64,000 bases of DNA from Oxytricha trifallax (taxonomy: Eukaryota > Ciliophora > Spirotrichea > Sporadotrichida > Oxytrichidae). The translations under genes were made by a program, and so were the position numbers. The stretch is from NCBI GenBank assembly GCA_000711775.1, contig ARYC01005037.1, positions 1 to 64,000 of the forward strand, read 5' to 3'. Each line of letters opens with the position of its first letter. Within the stretch, counting starts at the first letter, position 1. A model generated the notes under the pieces. The model did not search any database and was not told the origin of the DNA. It saw nothing but the letters and a program-made list of their open reading frames with translations. Shown here in pieces: positions 8,597 to 19,199 of the stretch.

Positions 8597-11576
8597 ATGG
8601 GAAATGTGAGCGAGAGCTATGCTGGTTAAGATGTGGATTTTAAGAAAGCTTACAATAAATTAGCTCACGAAATCATTTAAATTTGTAAATGGTTTTAATT
8701 TATTGTTAAAATTAGCAGTTAGTTAACTTAATGCAGCATGTAAACCCAAATATGGTACAATAGTCTACGAGACAAACGTTTCTAAGAATAGGCGGAGGTT
8801 TAAAACAAGAATATTAAATGCGAACTTTCGATAAATCAAACGCATCTCAATCACTTGCTCTTGGTTAAACCTTCGATAAGATATTTGGTCTTTAAGAGAT
8901 CACAAGAAAATAGCATGAATTCGAGGAGAAAAAGCGTCAGAGATTAGCTTAACTACAAGAACAAATGGAGACCTAGGATATTGAAGAATGTACATCTAAG
9001 CCAAACAATCATCTATCAAAAAGGGCAAATCGGACTAACAGACGGTATTAACAAAGATAGAGAAACACTGATCAATTTATTGAAGTTTAAGAAAAGAGAA
9101 AAGAAGAGAGGAAAATTAAGTTGAACCTCTAAAGTGAGATGCTCTAAATTAAGTAGGTAGAGGAACTTAAAGGGAAACCTCAAATCAATTAAAAATCCAA
9201 GAAATTAATCTAGAAAAAGAAGTCATAGCAACATGATGTGTAGGATGTTCATAATAGATTTTATGAATTGAACAACAAATAGAAGCATCAAATTATAGGG
9301 TAAGGGTAGCATGACACAAACACGATGAGTGAATAAAGCAAAATGATGACAGTAGATGTGAGTAAAAGTTTAAATAATAATATGAGTTTTAAACCTTAAA
9401 TTCAAAAGAAATCTTAGCTACTTAAAAGAGACAAACCTTTTAATTAGCATCTTTATGAAGATTTCCAAATCAGACAACAGAAAAAGCAGTAGAAAAAGTA
9501 AGATTCAAACTATTAAGAACAATAAAATTAGCTCATGATGACTAGCAAGCAGTTAAGTGTTAATTCAGAGAAATACTTGATATAGAGATTTACGAAAGAA
9601 ATTATAAAATTGTGGCAAACTTTATCGTTAGATAACAGTTCTTAGTCCAATTAAACTCTGAACTACTTAATCTATAAAGAATTCATGGTTAGATTAGGCT
9701 TTTTGAATGAAACATTTATTGGAACATAACAAATGGAGTAAGACTCGTAAGATTCAGAGAAAAACATTATTTATGATCTTTGGAAGCACTTAGGTGGAGA
9801 GACTAAGAGTCATATCACTTTGAATAATTTGAGGCTTGTTTTGCTAGCAATCTTGAGTGTTTTTGTAGAGCCTGTTCTCAATAGATAGGACTAAAACTTA
9901 TACAAAATTGAAGATTAATAACAATATGGTTACTTCAAAGATTAAGGAAATCTATTTTTTGAATAAGAGTGAAATCCCTAAAATTTAAATGGAGTTCTAT
10001 CTATTCTACTTGAATATAAGTCAATTTGAATTCAAGTAAAGAGAGCAAAGAAAGTAAAATTGCATGCAATAAACAGATATTGATTTCAAACCTCAAGTGA
10101 ACAATGTTTCTAGAGACATAGCTTAGAAATACAGAGAGAAAATGGAATCAATTGTTTAAACTAAACTTTCGACTATTGACTGGCAAGTGCAACCAGCTAA
10201 GAACCCTAATTAGCAAGAAACTGCAGAAGAAATAGTCATGGAAGAGCAATTGAAGAAGTGCACTTTACAGCCAGAAGTAAGCCAGAGAAATAATTGAACA
10301 AGAGGGAAAAGTTAAGAATTAATGTAGCATTTCAGAAACCGTAAAGATTCATCATAGAGTGCAATTAAGATAAGAAGCAGGGAACTTATGCCGAATACCG
10401 GAAATAAATTAAATGATCTGTTTGAATTTAGCAAGAAAATGCAAGCAATTAAAGAATCTTAAGATAAAAGTGCACAAGACTACAAATTTGAGAGAATGAA
10501 GGATGAATGTGTCTTCAAACCTCAAATATTTTGACTTAAAATAATTCTCAAACTCATATTGTTTACATCATTTTAATTTATGTCAAGTATTACAAAAGCA
10601 ATCTCTTGAAAGAAGCATCTATAAATCTATGAATTAAAGTAAAAGCTAGAATAAATTGAATGTAAATGCGTAGTAGAAAAGCATTGAGAGAATGTAAATA
10701 GGTAGGATGGAAAAAGCTTTGTTAGAATAGATAAAGTAGGATGGTAAACATAGAATTTATTAATAAAATCCTATGATATTATTACTTTACTCAAAATATT
10801 ATATGAATGACAGAAATGGCTTGGATGAATTGAAAAGACCAAATAGATCAATTAAAACTTAAAGAAACTTTTTAATTTAATTTTATATTATCATGGTTTA
10901 TTTAAATAAAAAATCATTGTTAATTATTCAAGAAACTAATTAGATATAATTAATTTTAGGATATTTTAATGAACATATCTATAAATCAAGGCTCGTCAGT
11001 AAAAATAAATAAATCCTTAAATTAGAATCAGTCTTATATCGCTAAATTTAAGCCATCAGTTTTAGATAAAACTAGCTTTAACATGATTTGTATATTTAAT
11101 ATGGAAATTGTTGTTGAATACATTTAGTATTAATGATCCAACAAGTTTCTATGAATATCTAGGTGCAAACAATAATTCTGCCTCCCATCATTAATCCAAT
11201 TGTAACAACAACACAAGTTAGAGACCATCCCACTTGTAATAGAATAGTAAAGATGATCACTAATAGTAGTTATAGCATTCCTACCCACCTATCACAAATA
11301 ATAATAACAACAATTATAATCATGCAAAACTGCAAGAAAATGACTCATCCACTACAACACCCTTGGCGCCTATGCTTTATGTAGATATCAACCTAGGCGA
11401 GGATATTATGGAGAGAAATAGGTACAAAATATGTTTTTGTGACATTTTAATTTTAAGAGAATTACAGTCTTCCTATGGGAGACATCAACTCAGCTTGTCA
11501 GGGAATTTGCAGAGAGACATGGTTTAGAAGAAGAAACTATGCATAAACTTAAAAATTTACTGGATAAACATATGTA
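8597..11576 (+). CDS. Long Gln-rich ciliate protein gene in several germline segments
   Basis: Needs TAA and TAG as Gln. It starts MGNVSESYAGQDVDFKKAYN (a possible myristoylation start) at 8597; the frame from about 8752 to 9970 has about 400 codons without TGA. The middle is rich in Gln, Lys and Glu (EEKKRQRLAQLQEQME), with helical parts such as KEFMVRLGFLNETFIG and IIYDLWKHLGGETKSH. After one frame change at a T6 run it reads DIDFKPQVNNVSRDIAQKYR, KKCTLQPEV, and later MKDECVFKPQI and SIERMQIGRMEKALLEQIKQ. Its last part, LYVDINLGEDIMERITVFLW ... ETMHKLKNLLDKHM, resembles the C-terminal domain of large ciliate proteins with repeated xFxPQIN-like motifs. Function unknown. IESs at 10527, 10851 and 11412 are removed in frame; another break near 8692-8750 may use ATGG. 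No TGA follows directly, so the last segment may lie elsewhere. Confidence 0.75.
10527..10587. other. IES, pointer TATT, 61 bases
   Basis: TATT at 10527-10530 and 10588-10591. Removal turns ...CCTCAAATATTTTGA into CCTCAAATATTACAAAAG, deleting an in-frame TGA and giving VFKPQILQKQSLERSI in one frame. Confidence 0.75.
10851..11128. other. IES, pointer ATTAA, 278 bases
   Basis: ATTAA at 10851-10855 and 11129-11133. Removal joins AGATCA to ATTAATGATCCA, giving KRPNRSINDPTSFYEYLG in one frame. Confidence 0.8.
11412..11455. other. IES, pointer AGAGAA, 44 bases
   Basis: AGAGAA at 11412-11417 and 11456-11461. Removal joins ATGG to AGAGAATTACAG, giving GEDIMERITVFLWET in one frame and deleting a TGA that lies inside the insert. 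The clearest pointer pair in the window. Confidence 0.85.
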
Positions 11577-11579
11577 AAA

Positions 11580-12670
11580 TGTTCTCAATATCCAATATTA
11601 TATAAAATCAAAATCAATTAAAAAAATTTAAAATTATTTATAAATTTTTTAATTATTTAAGCTTTTTATCAATAGATTTCGAAATGATGTTCTTTTAAAT
11701 TCAATTATTCCTTGGCCCCTCATATTTTTTGTGTATGATCAATTTACCTCATTTAAAGTAAAATTACCTTTTTCATAAGAATCAAAAAAACATAAGCTTA
11801 TACTATGATCCATACCTTAATCATTTTCAATAGCAATTTTAATCAGCACTATTTTTTATAAGATTCAATTATTATAATTAAGTCAAATTAAAAAAAAAAT
11901 GTATAAATTTATTTAAAGATATATTATCACATATTTTGTACTTTTATTTGCACTTTTAAATATCTATAGCAATAAAACTAAAATTAATGAAAAGAATTGC
12001 CTGTATTAAAAGACACCACTTGTTGAAATAATTTAATAATTAATTTAAAATTCTCTCTTTAAATTATTATCATATTTTAAGTTGATATATTTATATTTTG
12101 AATTGACAAATTTCTGACTGTGTTTATGTCGTTAATAAGGTTAAGTAAAGTTTATTTTTTAAAAATTTATATATATATAAAGATTTTGGAACTTTTTCAT
12201 TCTTTTATCTTATTAGACCCAATATGTTTATATAGATTATTTTGTTCACTACTTAGACAACTTGATATCATCTTCTTATCTTTTGTTTAATTTTTTATCT
12301 TTATCATTAGAGATGTGTAGTTTAGGTAATTACCCATCGAAATTCATTTACTATGATGGTTGTAAGTAGGAGTAGAAAGGGGTTTATCAGGGTTTACTTA
12401 AAATACAGTTTTCTCTGATTATAGTTGAGTTTTAAAGGTACTTCCAGTCATTTGTTTCGAAGAAAGCATTCCTCTTTAATCTGCATGTTTTAATGCATAA
12501 TTTATATAGAAATATAATTGATATCATTTCTTTAAGGGACCTAATGATTTGAGGCTGAGGCTAAGTTTATTGAATCTATAACTTATTGTCTTTCATACTT
12601 GCAACTTGATAATTAGTTCAAACTTTTATTTCTTAACTTGTACTTTGGTTTTATGCTTAACTTTAGAACA
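11580..12670. other. AT-rich DNA, no recognised gene
   Basis: On the minus strand parts of 12330-12650 are open under the ciliate code and Gln/Lys-rich. They could continue the DUSP-like fragment to the right, but I cannot match them to a family. The rest shows nothing. Confidence 0.4.
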
Positions 12671-12674
12671 ATTA

Positions 12675-13070
12675 GCTAAAGGGTGTCACTTTGATTTACA
12701 AATCTGCATCATACCATGAGCTTAAGAAACTCCAAATATCAATTGACACTGAAATATACAAATCAGTAATTATGGATTAACAATCGTTTGATAAGAGTGC
12801 AGATTTTTTAATAGATTCTGGTCTTTTACCTTTTGCTAAGTCATCGAAATTCTTTATTGGAATCCTTAGTAATTGGGGCTTTACCTGTTTGAAAAGTCTT
12901 AGCTATATCTTAAGCAAAATAATTATCGGTGTAATTCGTATATTTACACCATTCTTTCCACCAAGGAGTGGAGATTAAATAGAAATCTTGGTAGTCATTC
13001 AAATTCAAAATGAACTAGTTGACTAAATCTTAGATAAGTTCTCGCTGTAGAGATTAATTTACATTTTTAC
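12675..13070 (-). pseudogene. DUSP-like fragment (ubiquitin-specific protease type)
   Basis: Minus strand, ciliate code. The first frame reads LNDYQDFYLISTPWWKEWCK YTNYTDN in sequence; after a one-base shift the second reads RPESIKKSALLSNDC, then ISVSIDIWSFLSSWYDADLQ and IKV. The spacing of FYLIS..WW..W, xPxxI+xSxLLS and DIWSFLSSWY fits the DUSP domain found before the catalytic part of ubiquitin-specific proteases. No catalytic Cys or His box is seen. It contains a TGA and a frameshift, so it is either a decayed copy or one germline segment with unseen IESs. Family call is moderate. Confidence 0.4.
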
Positions 13071-13572
13071 TGAAGAGATCACTGAGTAAAATTTAACTTA
13101 ATTTTTATTTAAGAAATTGAGAACAACCGTCATATCCTTTATTATCCAAATTTGAGCTTGAAACTTGATTTGAAGAAAGATATTAAAGATTTATGGTATG
13201 CTCTTCGTCTACCTGCGGACTTAATATTAATTAAAAATCATCAAAATTATTCAAATCATGCTACTAGGAACAAGAGGTGCACCTACTTAGGTAATTATTC
13301 TTGGTTAAAATTATCTCAAAGTTTTCTCTATTTCTATGAGTGGGTGAACTTCCAAGCTAATAAGCATTCATCGTCAATCATTTAGCGATTAATAGCTAGT
13401 TTTTAGTCATATCTATTATTTTATTGATTTTCAATTTTTAAGTACTGCTTATTCTCAAAATTAGAGTCATCTTAAAAGTTGTAATCTTGAAGCTCTTGAG
13501 AATCATATAGTCTTGACGTTACCTCATTACTCTCAATATTACAGAAAAAAACATTTGAAGGAAATTATGTGA

Positions 13573-13592
13573 ATATATATATATATATATAT
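13573..13592. repeat. AT dinucleotide microsatellite
   Basis: An uninterrupted run of about ten AT repeats in the AT-rich stretch 13075-14320, where I see nothing else. Confidence 0.8.
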
Positions 13593-14322
13593 TAAAATTA
13601 TTTACATATTAATTATTTTAATGTAAGATTTGGTAAGTGCTTCTAAGTCCTTTTTGCATTAGTATGAAAAGTTAAAACCCCAAAAATGCTGTTTTAGAAT
13701 ATAGCATAAAATTGTTAAAATGAAATCCTCAAAATTCAATAATAATATAAATTAAGAATTTTAAAATATATATATTTATAAATTTGAAAGCATTGAATTG
13801 ATTAAATTATAAATTTGTAGAACTTAATTTTCCCAAATTAATTATATTCCTATAATAATTTCGAGATTGTCCTTCTATTTTAAGATTAAAATTAAATTGA
13901 AAATTATAAAAAATCAATTTAAAAATTATTTAATTTCTTTAATAAATATAAAAACCAATCAATATGAGTGAACTAATTCATCCTGTGACTCAATATATAA
14001 GATCAGATTGACTGGTTTTCAACGAATTTAGATTGATTATTCAAAAGATATCAATTGAAATTTTCGCAGCTAGCTGAAATATAATCTAATTGTTTTTCTC
14101 TGTGGAAGGTACTATATTACTGTTTTATTAACTTGTTACTTGGTTATGATTGGTTCTGCAAATCTATTATTAACAAATATGCAAATTTAAATCGTTATTA
14201 AAAGTTTTATAAGTTTAATTTAGTATTATAATATGATTAATTTGTTAGAAATTGATTGAATTAGTACATTTGATTTAACTTTTAAAATTTAAATTAATTA
14301 CAACTTAATAATACAAAAATTA

Positions 14323-15134
14323 TCATCTCAAAGTTAATTTCCCATAATGGTGCCCACCTGGAACGAGCTTCTCCACGATTTCATAAATTGCATCTGGCTT
14401 TTGGGAAGCTTCCCTCATCGGGCTCACAAAAACATTCTAGCTTTGCCTAAATTTTGTGAACTGCTTGTTGCTCTCATATTACCTTTTACACCGACTAAGC
14501 ACAGTTCCATACCGTGGTGAAGATACCTGCCTGGTCCTTTAAAGATCCCACCTTTCTAATCCAATTTTACTCTTGTGATTGTTTCCACCCACCTATATCC
14601 GTGGATCTTGAAAAAATCTAGCGCCACTTTTGGCTTACCATTAGCAACCCACATGAAAATAAACCCTTCATCTTATACCAAGTATATCGGAATATTTTTA
14701 ATCTTGCTGTCCTAGAGAACATTGTAACCCAAGTTCAGCATAGTTGAGTCCCAAGGTGGATCCATGATGATAGCTCTAAATAGATTACCGTCTCTTTGCA
14801 GCTGCCTTGATCTCAAAGTCGTTCACACAGTATATTTTGTCACATCACACTTCACAGGGTTGGGAGGTCTGTTCTAGTTCATATCGGGAAGATTTGAGTT
14901 TGCGAGGTTTTGAAATTCTTGAATTTATTATTATTTGAGCTTTTCTTCACAGTCCGTTTTGTGCCTACTTAACGATTGCCGATACCCATATCTGTTGAAG
15001 CATTTGTCACATACATACTTCTTTGCTAAGTACTCTTCAACTTTAACCATAGCATGCTCTCTCTCGTATTGTTTATATGCTGCATATCTGTTGCCTTCAT
15101 AATTACAGTTTGAGACTGGACAACCATAAGCCAT
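14323..15134 (-). CDS. C2H2 zinc finger + MT-A70 adenine methyltransferase (DPPW present)
   Basis: Starts MAYGCPVSNCNYEGNRYAAY, a C2H2-like finger, followed by YVCDKCFNRYGYRQSLSRHK and a final Cys, a second finger. After a Gln/Asn linker comes NPVKCDVTKYTV and, one frame shift on, LFRAIIMDPPWDSTMLNLGY, with the DPPW catalytic motif at 14751-14762. Then IKNIPIYLVQDEGFIFMWVA, FFKIHGYRWVETITRVKLD and KGPGRYLHHGMELCLVGVKG; a second shift leads to SPMREASQKPDAIYEIVEKL VPGG. These are the blocks of the MT-A70 family (METTL3/METTL4/ciliate MTA1) in order. Members transfer a methyl group from S-adenosylmethionine to N6 of adenine in RNA or DNA. The C-terminal ...LEIFGR..N block is missing. It is divergent to the DDE transposase, with 280 bases between. 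Two shifts near 14.82 and 14.43 kb make it damaged as written. Confidence 0.8.
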
Positions 15135-15415
15135 TTTTAAATCTCGACAAATAATTTTTTTTTATAAAACTAGTTGCTTCAAATAAAATACTTACCATTG
15201 ATGAGTCAAAATTAAAAATCTATGTCAAAATGTTTACACTTTTTGTCAAAATTTTAACATTTGATAATTTTTATATAAAATTGGTGGAGGTTCTAATGTC
15301 GTGAAAAATGTTTATGTTTGAGAATTTTATATGAATTCATTTTATATTTAATAATTATTAATTATGTAATTAATTACTTTAAACTAATTACTATTTATTA
15401 TTGAATAGAGATTTC

Positions 15416-16433
15416 ATGAAAGATTTAATAGAACATAACCTGCTTATGCCTTTACTATTTCATAAATATAGAAGATCTCAAAAACTTCACTTCCACTTGT
15501 GTAAAGAGTATGTAGAGAAGCTTTAAAGGATTATGATAAGTGGAGATCGAGTTAAGAGAATTTATTTAACTTTGCAAAATTGCAGATTAAAAGACTCTGT
15601 GTTTAGAGATAACGATATCGGAAACTTCATGAAAATCACTTTAACTTTCTAACTAGTAACTAATAACTAAAGACATACGCAGGTTTAACTTCCGATAAAT
15701 GATGCCAATTATTTCACAGGCAGTTTCCAGAAATGAGAATTTCTCTCCACGCTATGGAAACTATATCAAAGTTAGAAAATTGAACACAAAGCTATAATGA
15801 CAATCAAATAAAAATCTGAGAAGTAGTAATAGAACTTTGGTTAGTAAATATTTGAAATTTCAAACCATCTCTTACAGCTATAGAAAGATAGGTATGATAT
15901 TTTTTGTTGTTGATGAAACTATATTCTCCTTTAACACGCAAGCTAAGCTTGAGTATTGCATCCAGGGTAAAAATAAACAATAAAATAGTAAAAGCAGCTT
16001 GAGCTTTTCTTATGCAGTCATAGCTGCTATCTCATAGTCTAAAGGAGTAGAGTTGTTTAAAATTTACAAGAAGTCTGTAGATATTGAGAAGTTTATTGAG
16101 TTCTGTAATGAGTTAAAAGGAAAGACTGGCTTGAGAAAAGTGGCCTTGGTATATGATAATCTTAGAGTCCATCACAGCAAGAAAGTCAAAGAAGCTATGG
16201 AACTATTAGAGATACCATAGGTATTTTGCCCTCCATGTTCTCCCTAAACAAACCCAATTGAGAATTACTTTAGCTTGCTAAAAAATTCTTATAAAAAACA
16301 TAAACTAAACTATATAAGCAATGACAAAGAAAAAGATCACATTTCACTTATAATAGTGAGCATTAAAAGTATCGAATAATCAAAAGATTTAGAGATTAGT
16401 AGAAAAGGTTTACTTAGAATACTTAAAATGTGA
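15416..16433 (+). CDS. DDE transposase, Tc1/mariner-IS630 type (module A)
   Basis: Ciliate code. The N-terminal part (MKDLIEHNLLMPLLFHKYRR ...) is helical and would hold the DNA-binding region. The catalytic core reads FFVVDETIFSFN (first Asp), YAVIAAIS, then KVALVYDNLRVHHSKKVKEA (second Asp) and CPPCSPQTNPIENYFSLLKN (Glu), with 34 residues between second Asp and Glu. These are the motifs of the IS630/Tc1/mariner superfamily, to which the TBE transposase also belongs. The frame from about 15900 to TGA at 16431-16433 is intact; the region 15650-15890 is shifted and less clear. It differs clearly from the TBE copy at 29.5-30.5 kb. Confidence 0.8.
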
Positions 16434-16499
16434 TTAGGAATATATTAAAGTTTAATTAATGTCAAATGTTAAATTAAAATTGTTTTGTAGGTGTGTCTT

Positions 16500-17318
16500 A
16501 TCCCATTTAACTTCGTTAAATCGCATCTCCTTCTGATTGGCTGTTAAAGTTCTATTGCATTGATTATAAATTTGATCCTAATGCCTTAAAGTTTGAGAAA
16601 CTTATAGCAAACTCTCTTTTAGCTTTATGCTTTCGAGCTACAACTTTCCTGCAGCTTTCTTTCAACAAGTGAATAGTTTTTCCAGGCTTTTCTATTTTAT
16701 ATTGTGTGTATATTAAAATTTAAATTACTTGACACATATGGGTGTTTAGTCAGCTTGTCATACCATTAGCTGGAAATTTTTATGAAATTACGTTTTTCTT
16801 CATTGTGAGTTGGGTCATTTCTCAAAGCTTGGGCATGCTAAATAAGAGTTTCTAAATATGAAGTCTTCACTGTGTGAAGTATATTGAAAAAAAACGTCCA
16901 GTCAATCTATTTCTTTTTTTATGCAATGTCAGGGAGATAACATCTACATCAGAGCTTTGTTGTATTTACTTAAAGATGTTAGATACAGAGAGTTACTCAT
17001 ATTTTGGGACATTAATGAGCTTGACATCACTATTGTTTAGAGCTTTCTTTTCTTCTTACAAGATTAACCTTAAAAAGTCCTTGTTTATTGTTTCTATACG
17101 TGGTAAGTACACATTCACTATACAATACTAATTAAATAACTGATTTTTTGAAACTTACCTATTTCTGTGAGATATTTGTATATATCAACTTTTGATATAA
17201 ATCTCCCATATAACTGTCCTTGTGCAATTTTCAGCATTTCTTATTCATTATTTTCTTCTTCCATGAATTAATTGAAGTTGCGCTTTTGAATCTGTATTTG
17301 GCTCATTTGGAATTCCAT
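16500..17318 (-). CDS. TBE 22-kD-like protein homologue (module A)
   Basis: Starts MEFQMSQIQIQKRNFNQFME, then LYGRFISKVDIYKYLTEIGK, which aligns with LIGKFRSKEDLYRYLVQQGK of the TBE protein at 28689. After a shift it gives LCEEKKALNNSDVKLINVPK and YEQLSVSNIFKQI (TBE: LSEEKKAFKSNEIRMIKIPN, YPEISVTNLYDD), and later LTKHPYVSSNLNF against LQKHPFISSKLRL. This is homology along the whole chain. The function of this protein in TBE elements is unknown. Several frameshifts; the C-terminal end is uncertain. It lies tail-to-tail with the DDE transposase. Confidence 0.7.
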
Positions 17319-17460
17319 CTTAATAGTGAAGTTACCTGAATAAAACTATTAAATTACTATATAATATATGAATTTAAGTAGTAGAAGTAGTAAAATACTT
17401 TAGGTAAAAATAAAATTTAATATGAATAATCACTCTAGAGAAATATATAAAGCAAGCGTA

Positions 17461-19137
17461 TCAGATTTAGTGGAAATCTAAAGCATAACAGTGATACCTC
17501 ACTTCCCACTCTTTATCCTCTTCTCGTTCATCCTACTTTTCTTTAGCTTCATTTGGATCTTCCTCAACATCCTTCTCATTTCTTGCGTTCTTCTCTGGCA
17601 TTTGGCGGTTTCCTCCTATGGACTTCTTTTCTCTCTTCCTGTACATCAACGAGTTCCCCCTCTTTTTTTGCTTTGGGTTTTGCGTAAGTAGGCATTCTTC
17701 TATCTCCGAAACCTCCTCCCCAAGTTCACTAATTTCTATTCCTTGTCCATCCATGGCCTTTTCCAACTCAGTTTTGCTGAAGTTCTCCAGAAACATCTCA
17801 TCCCAAGTATCAACATTTATTGCTTGGATATAGCTTTGAGATCCGACCTCGTTGTTCATTCTCTTCCACATAGATTCACTCTTTTGTTCTTGTACTTTCA
17901 ACATTTCTTCCTCTTTCAAAGCGAACCCTGACTTTCCTATTTCCATCATCTATACCCCACCTCTAGGTTCAACATCATTTAGTATCTCTGCATTTGTATC
18001 CAATTTTTCCCAAATTTCTGAAATACCGGCTCACCTGGAAGTTCAAGGGCCAGGTGATTTATCATCAGTAGATCTATGATGCCACAATCTTCTGGGAGCA
18101 TACATTGATTTGTATCTGCTTTCGTTGCTATCTTCTTCACCTCATAGTCCTTGCCCATGGTTCCCATAATTACCTCATTAAGCCTTCTCAGGTTCTTCTG
18201 TAGTATTGCCAGACTTCCCACTTATTTTCTAGGGTCATAAACTTCCACCACTTTCCCTTACTTTTCAATCTTCATTACAAACCAATTTTAGCAATTCTTT
18301 ATGGAGCCCTAACAGCAAACTGGAAAAATAATTCCCTCAACCTCTTCCATTTCTCTCCAGCATTTGCTATTGTCCAGCTTCCAGTTCAAAGTTCCTATTG
18401 TTTTCTCCATCTGTTCAATACCTTGTTCTCTCATTGTAATCGGTGGTAATATCAAATAGTTCAGTCTCACTAGGCTGAACTACAGCTCTTCGATTTTCTT
18501 CGAGCAGGTTTCCATTGTATCTTCCATGATGTGATTTCCAGGTATCATGTCATTATGTCTCCATTCTTAGCTGATCTCCTCGCAATGGCACCTTTGTTTC
18601 TCTGACCAGAGTTGGTCCTCTCTTACTCCTCTTCTTGTACGTTTCCTATCTTCGAACTTTCTCACGAGAGCTTTCTCCATCTTGTTTCTTGAGCTAGGGC
18701 AGCAAACAACTACTCCATCCTTGTTACCAATGGCTCCCACCCTTTTTAGCGTAGATAATTTTGTCAAAATCTTTGCACGTTACCTCAGCTAGGTCTATAA
18801 GATTCTTCAACTTCATCTAATCACTCTGAACGCAGATGAACCGTCATTATGTCTCTGCTCCTCTTTTTTTGTGGTTCATTAAGTTTCTTGCTTGGGTTAG
18901 ATCTCCAATTTACAGCTTGCTCTTGAAACCCATTTGTTTGTTTAAGGGTATCTCCTCTTGAGCTCTGTTTCTGATTCCTAGGGTTTCCCAATCTTTACTT
19001 CTGTCTCTGTGGTCCAACCTGATCTCGTCAACTCTATCTAAATATCTGTTCTTCTTGTACTCACGTTTCCTGCTGCTCAGGTCCTCCATAGATATATCTC
19101 TTTAAATTCCTTTCTTGTTAAATTGAGAACTTTCCAT
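17461..19137 (-). CDS. LINE ORF1-like protein
   Basis: Starts MESSQFNKKGIQRDISMEDL at 19137 and is strongly basic and charged (SSRKREYKKNRYLDRVDEIR). A Cys-containing stretch PVCCQGSIKNCQNWF is followed by the well-conserved-looking SLAILQKNLRRLNEVIMG and PEDCGIIDLLMINHLALELP. The C-terminal third is acidic and Lys-rich (EELGEEVSEIEECL-like) and ends at TGA 17461-17463, about 560 codons in all. There are frameshifts near 18.85 kb (an A7 run) and 17.95 kb. By position and composition it could be the RNA-binding ORF1 of a LINE; no RRM or CCHC knuckle is clear. It follows ORF2 rather than preceding it, which is unusual. Confidence 0.55.
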
Positions 19138-19172
19138 GAGATCACTGCCTTTTTTTAATTTACTATTTTAAT
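19134..19172 (-). repeat. Shared leader upstream of LINE ORF1
   Basis: Second copy of the leader at 22464-22500. It sits in the 62-base gap between the ORF2 stop and the ORF1 start. Confidence 0.75.
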
Positions 19173-19199
19173 TAATTATTTTATTATATCTCTCTGATT

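Larger units (their letters stand above)
14323..17318. mobile_element. Transposon module A: C2H2-MT-A70, DDE transposase, 22-kD-like gene
   Basis: Three genes in about 3 kb: C2H2 + MT-A70 on minus (14323-15134), a DDE transposase on plus (15416-16433), and a TBE-type 22-kD homologue on minus (16500-17318). The gene set parallels the TBE at 26.2-30.7 kb and module C at 30.7-34.7 kb, with the methyltransferase in place of the TBE kinase. No terminal inverted repeat or C4A4 end is visible, so the true ends are unknown; the limits given are those of the coding parts. The LINE begins just right of it. Confidence 0.65.

Noticed and set aside
13573..13592. The AT run as an origin or regulatory site
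   Set aside because: A plain microsatellite in AT-rich DNA with no other signal.
925..14320. tRNA or rRNA genes in the AT-rich stretches
   Set aside because: No B-box-like GGTTCGAATCC word or cloverleaf could be seen; a tRNAscan-SE run would be decisive.
16874..17131. Plus-strand frame of 85 codons
   Set aside because: Antisense of the 22-kD-like gene of module A.
17491..18079. Several plus-strand frames rich in Phe, Leu and Ser over the LINE
   Set aside because: They are antisense shadows of the charged ORF1; no family likeness.
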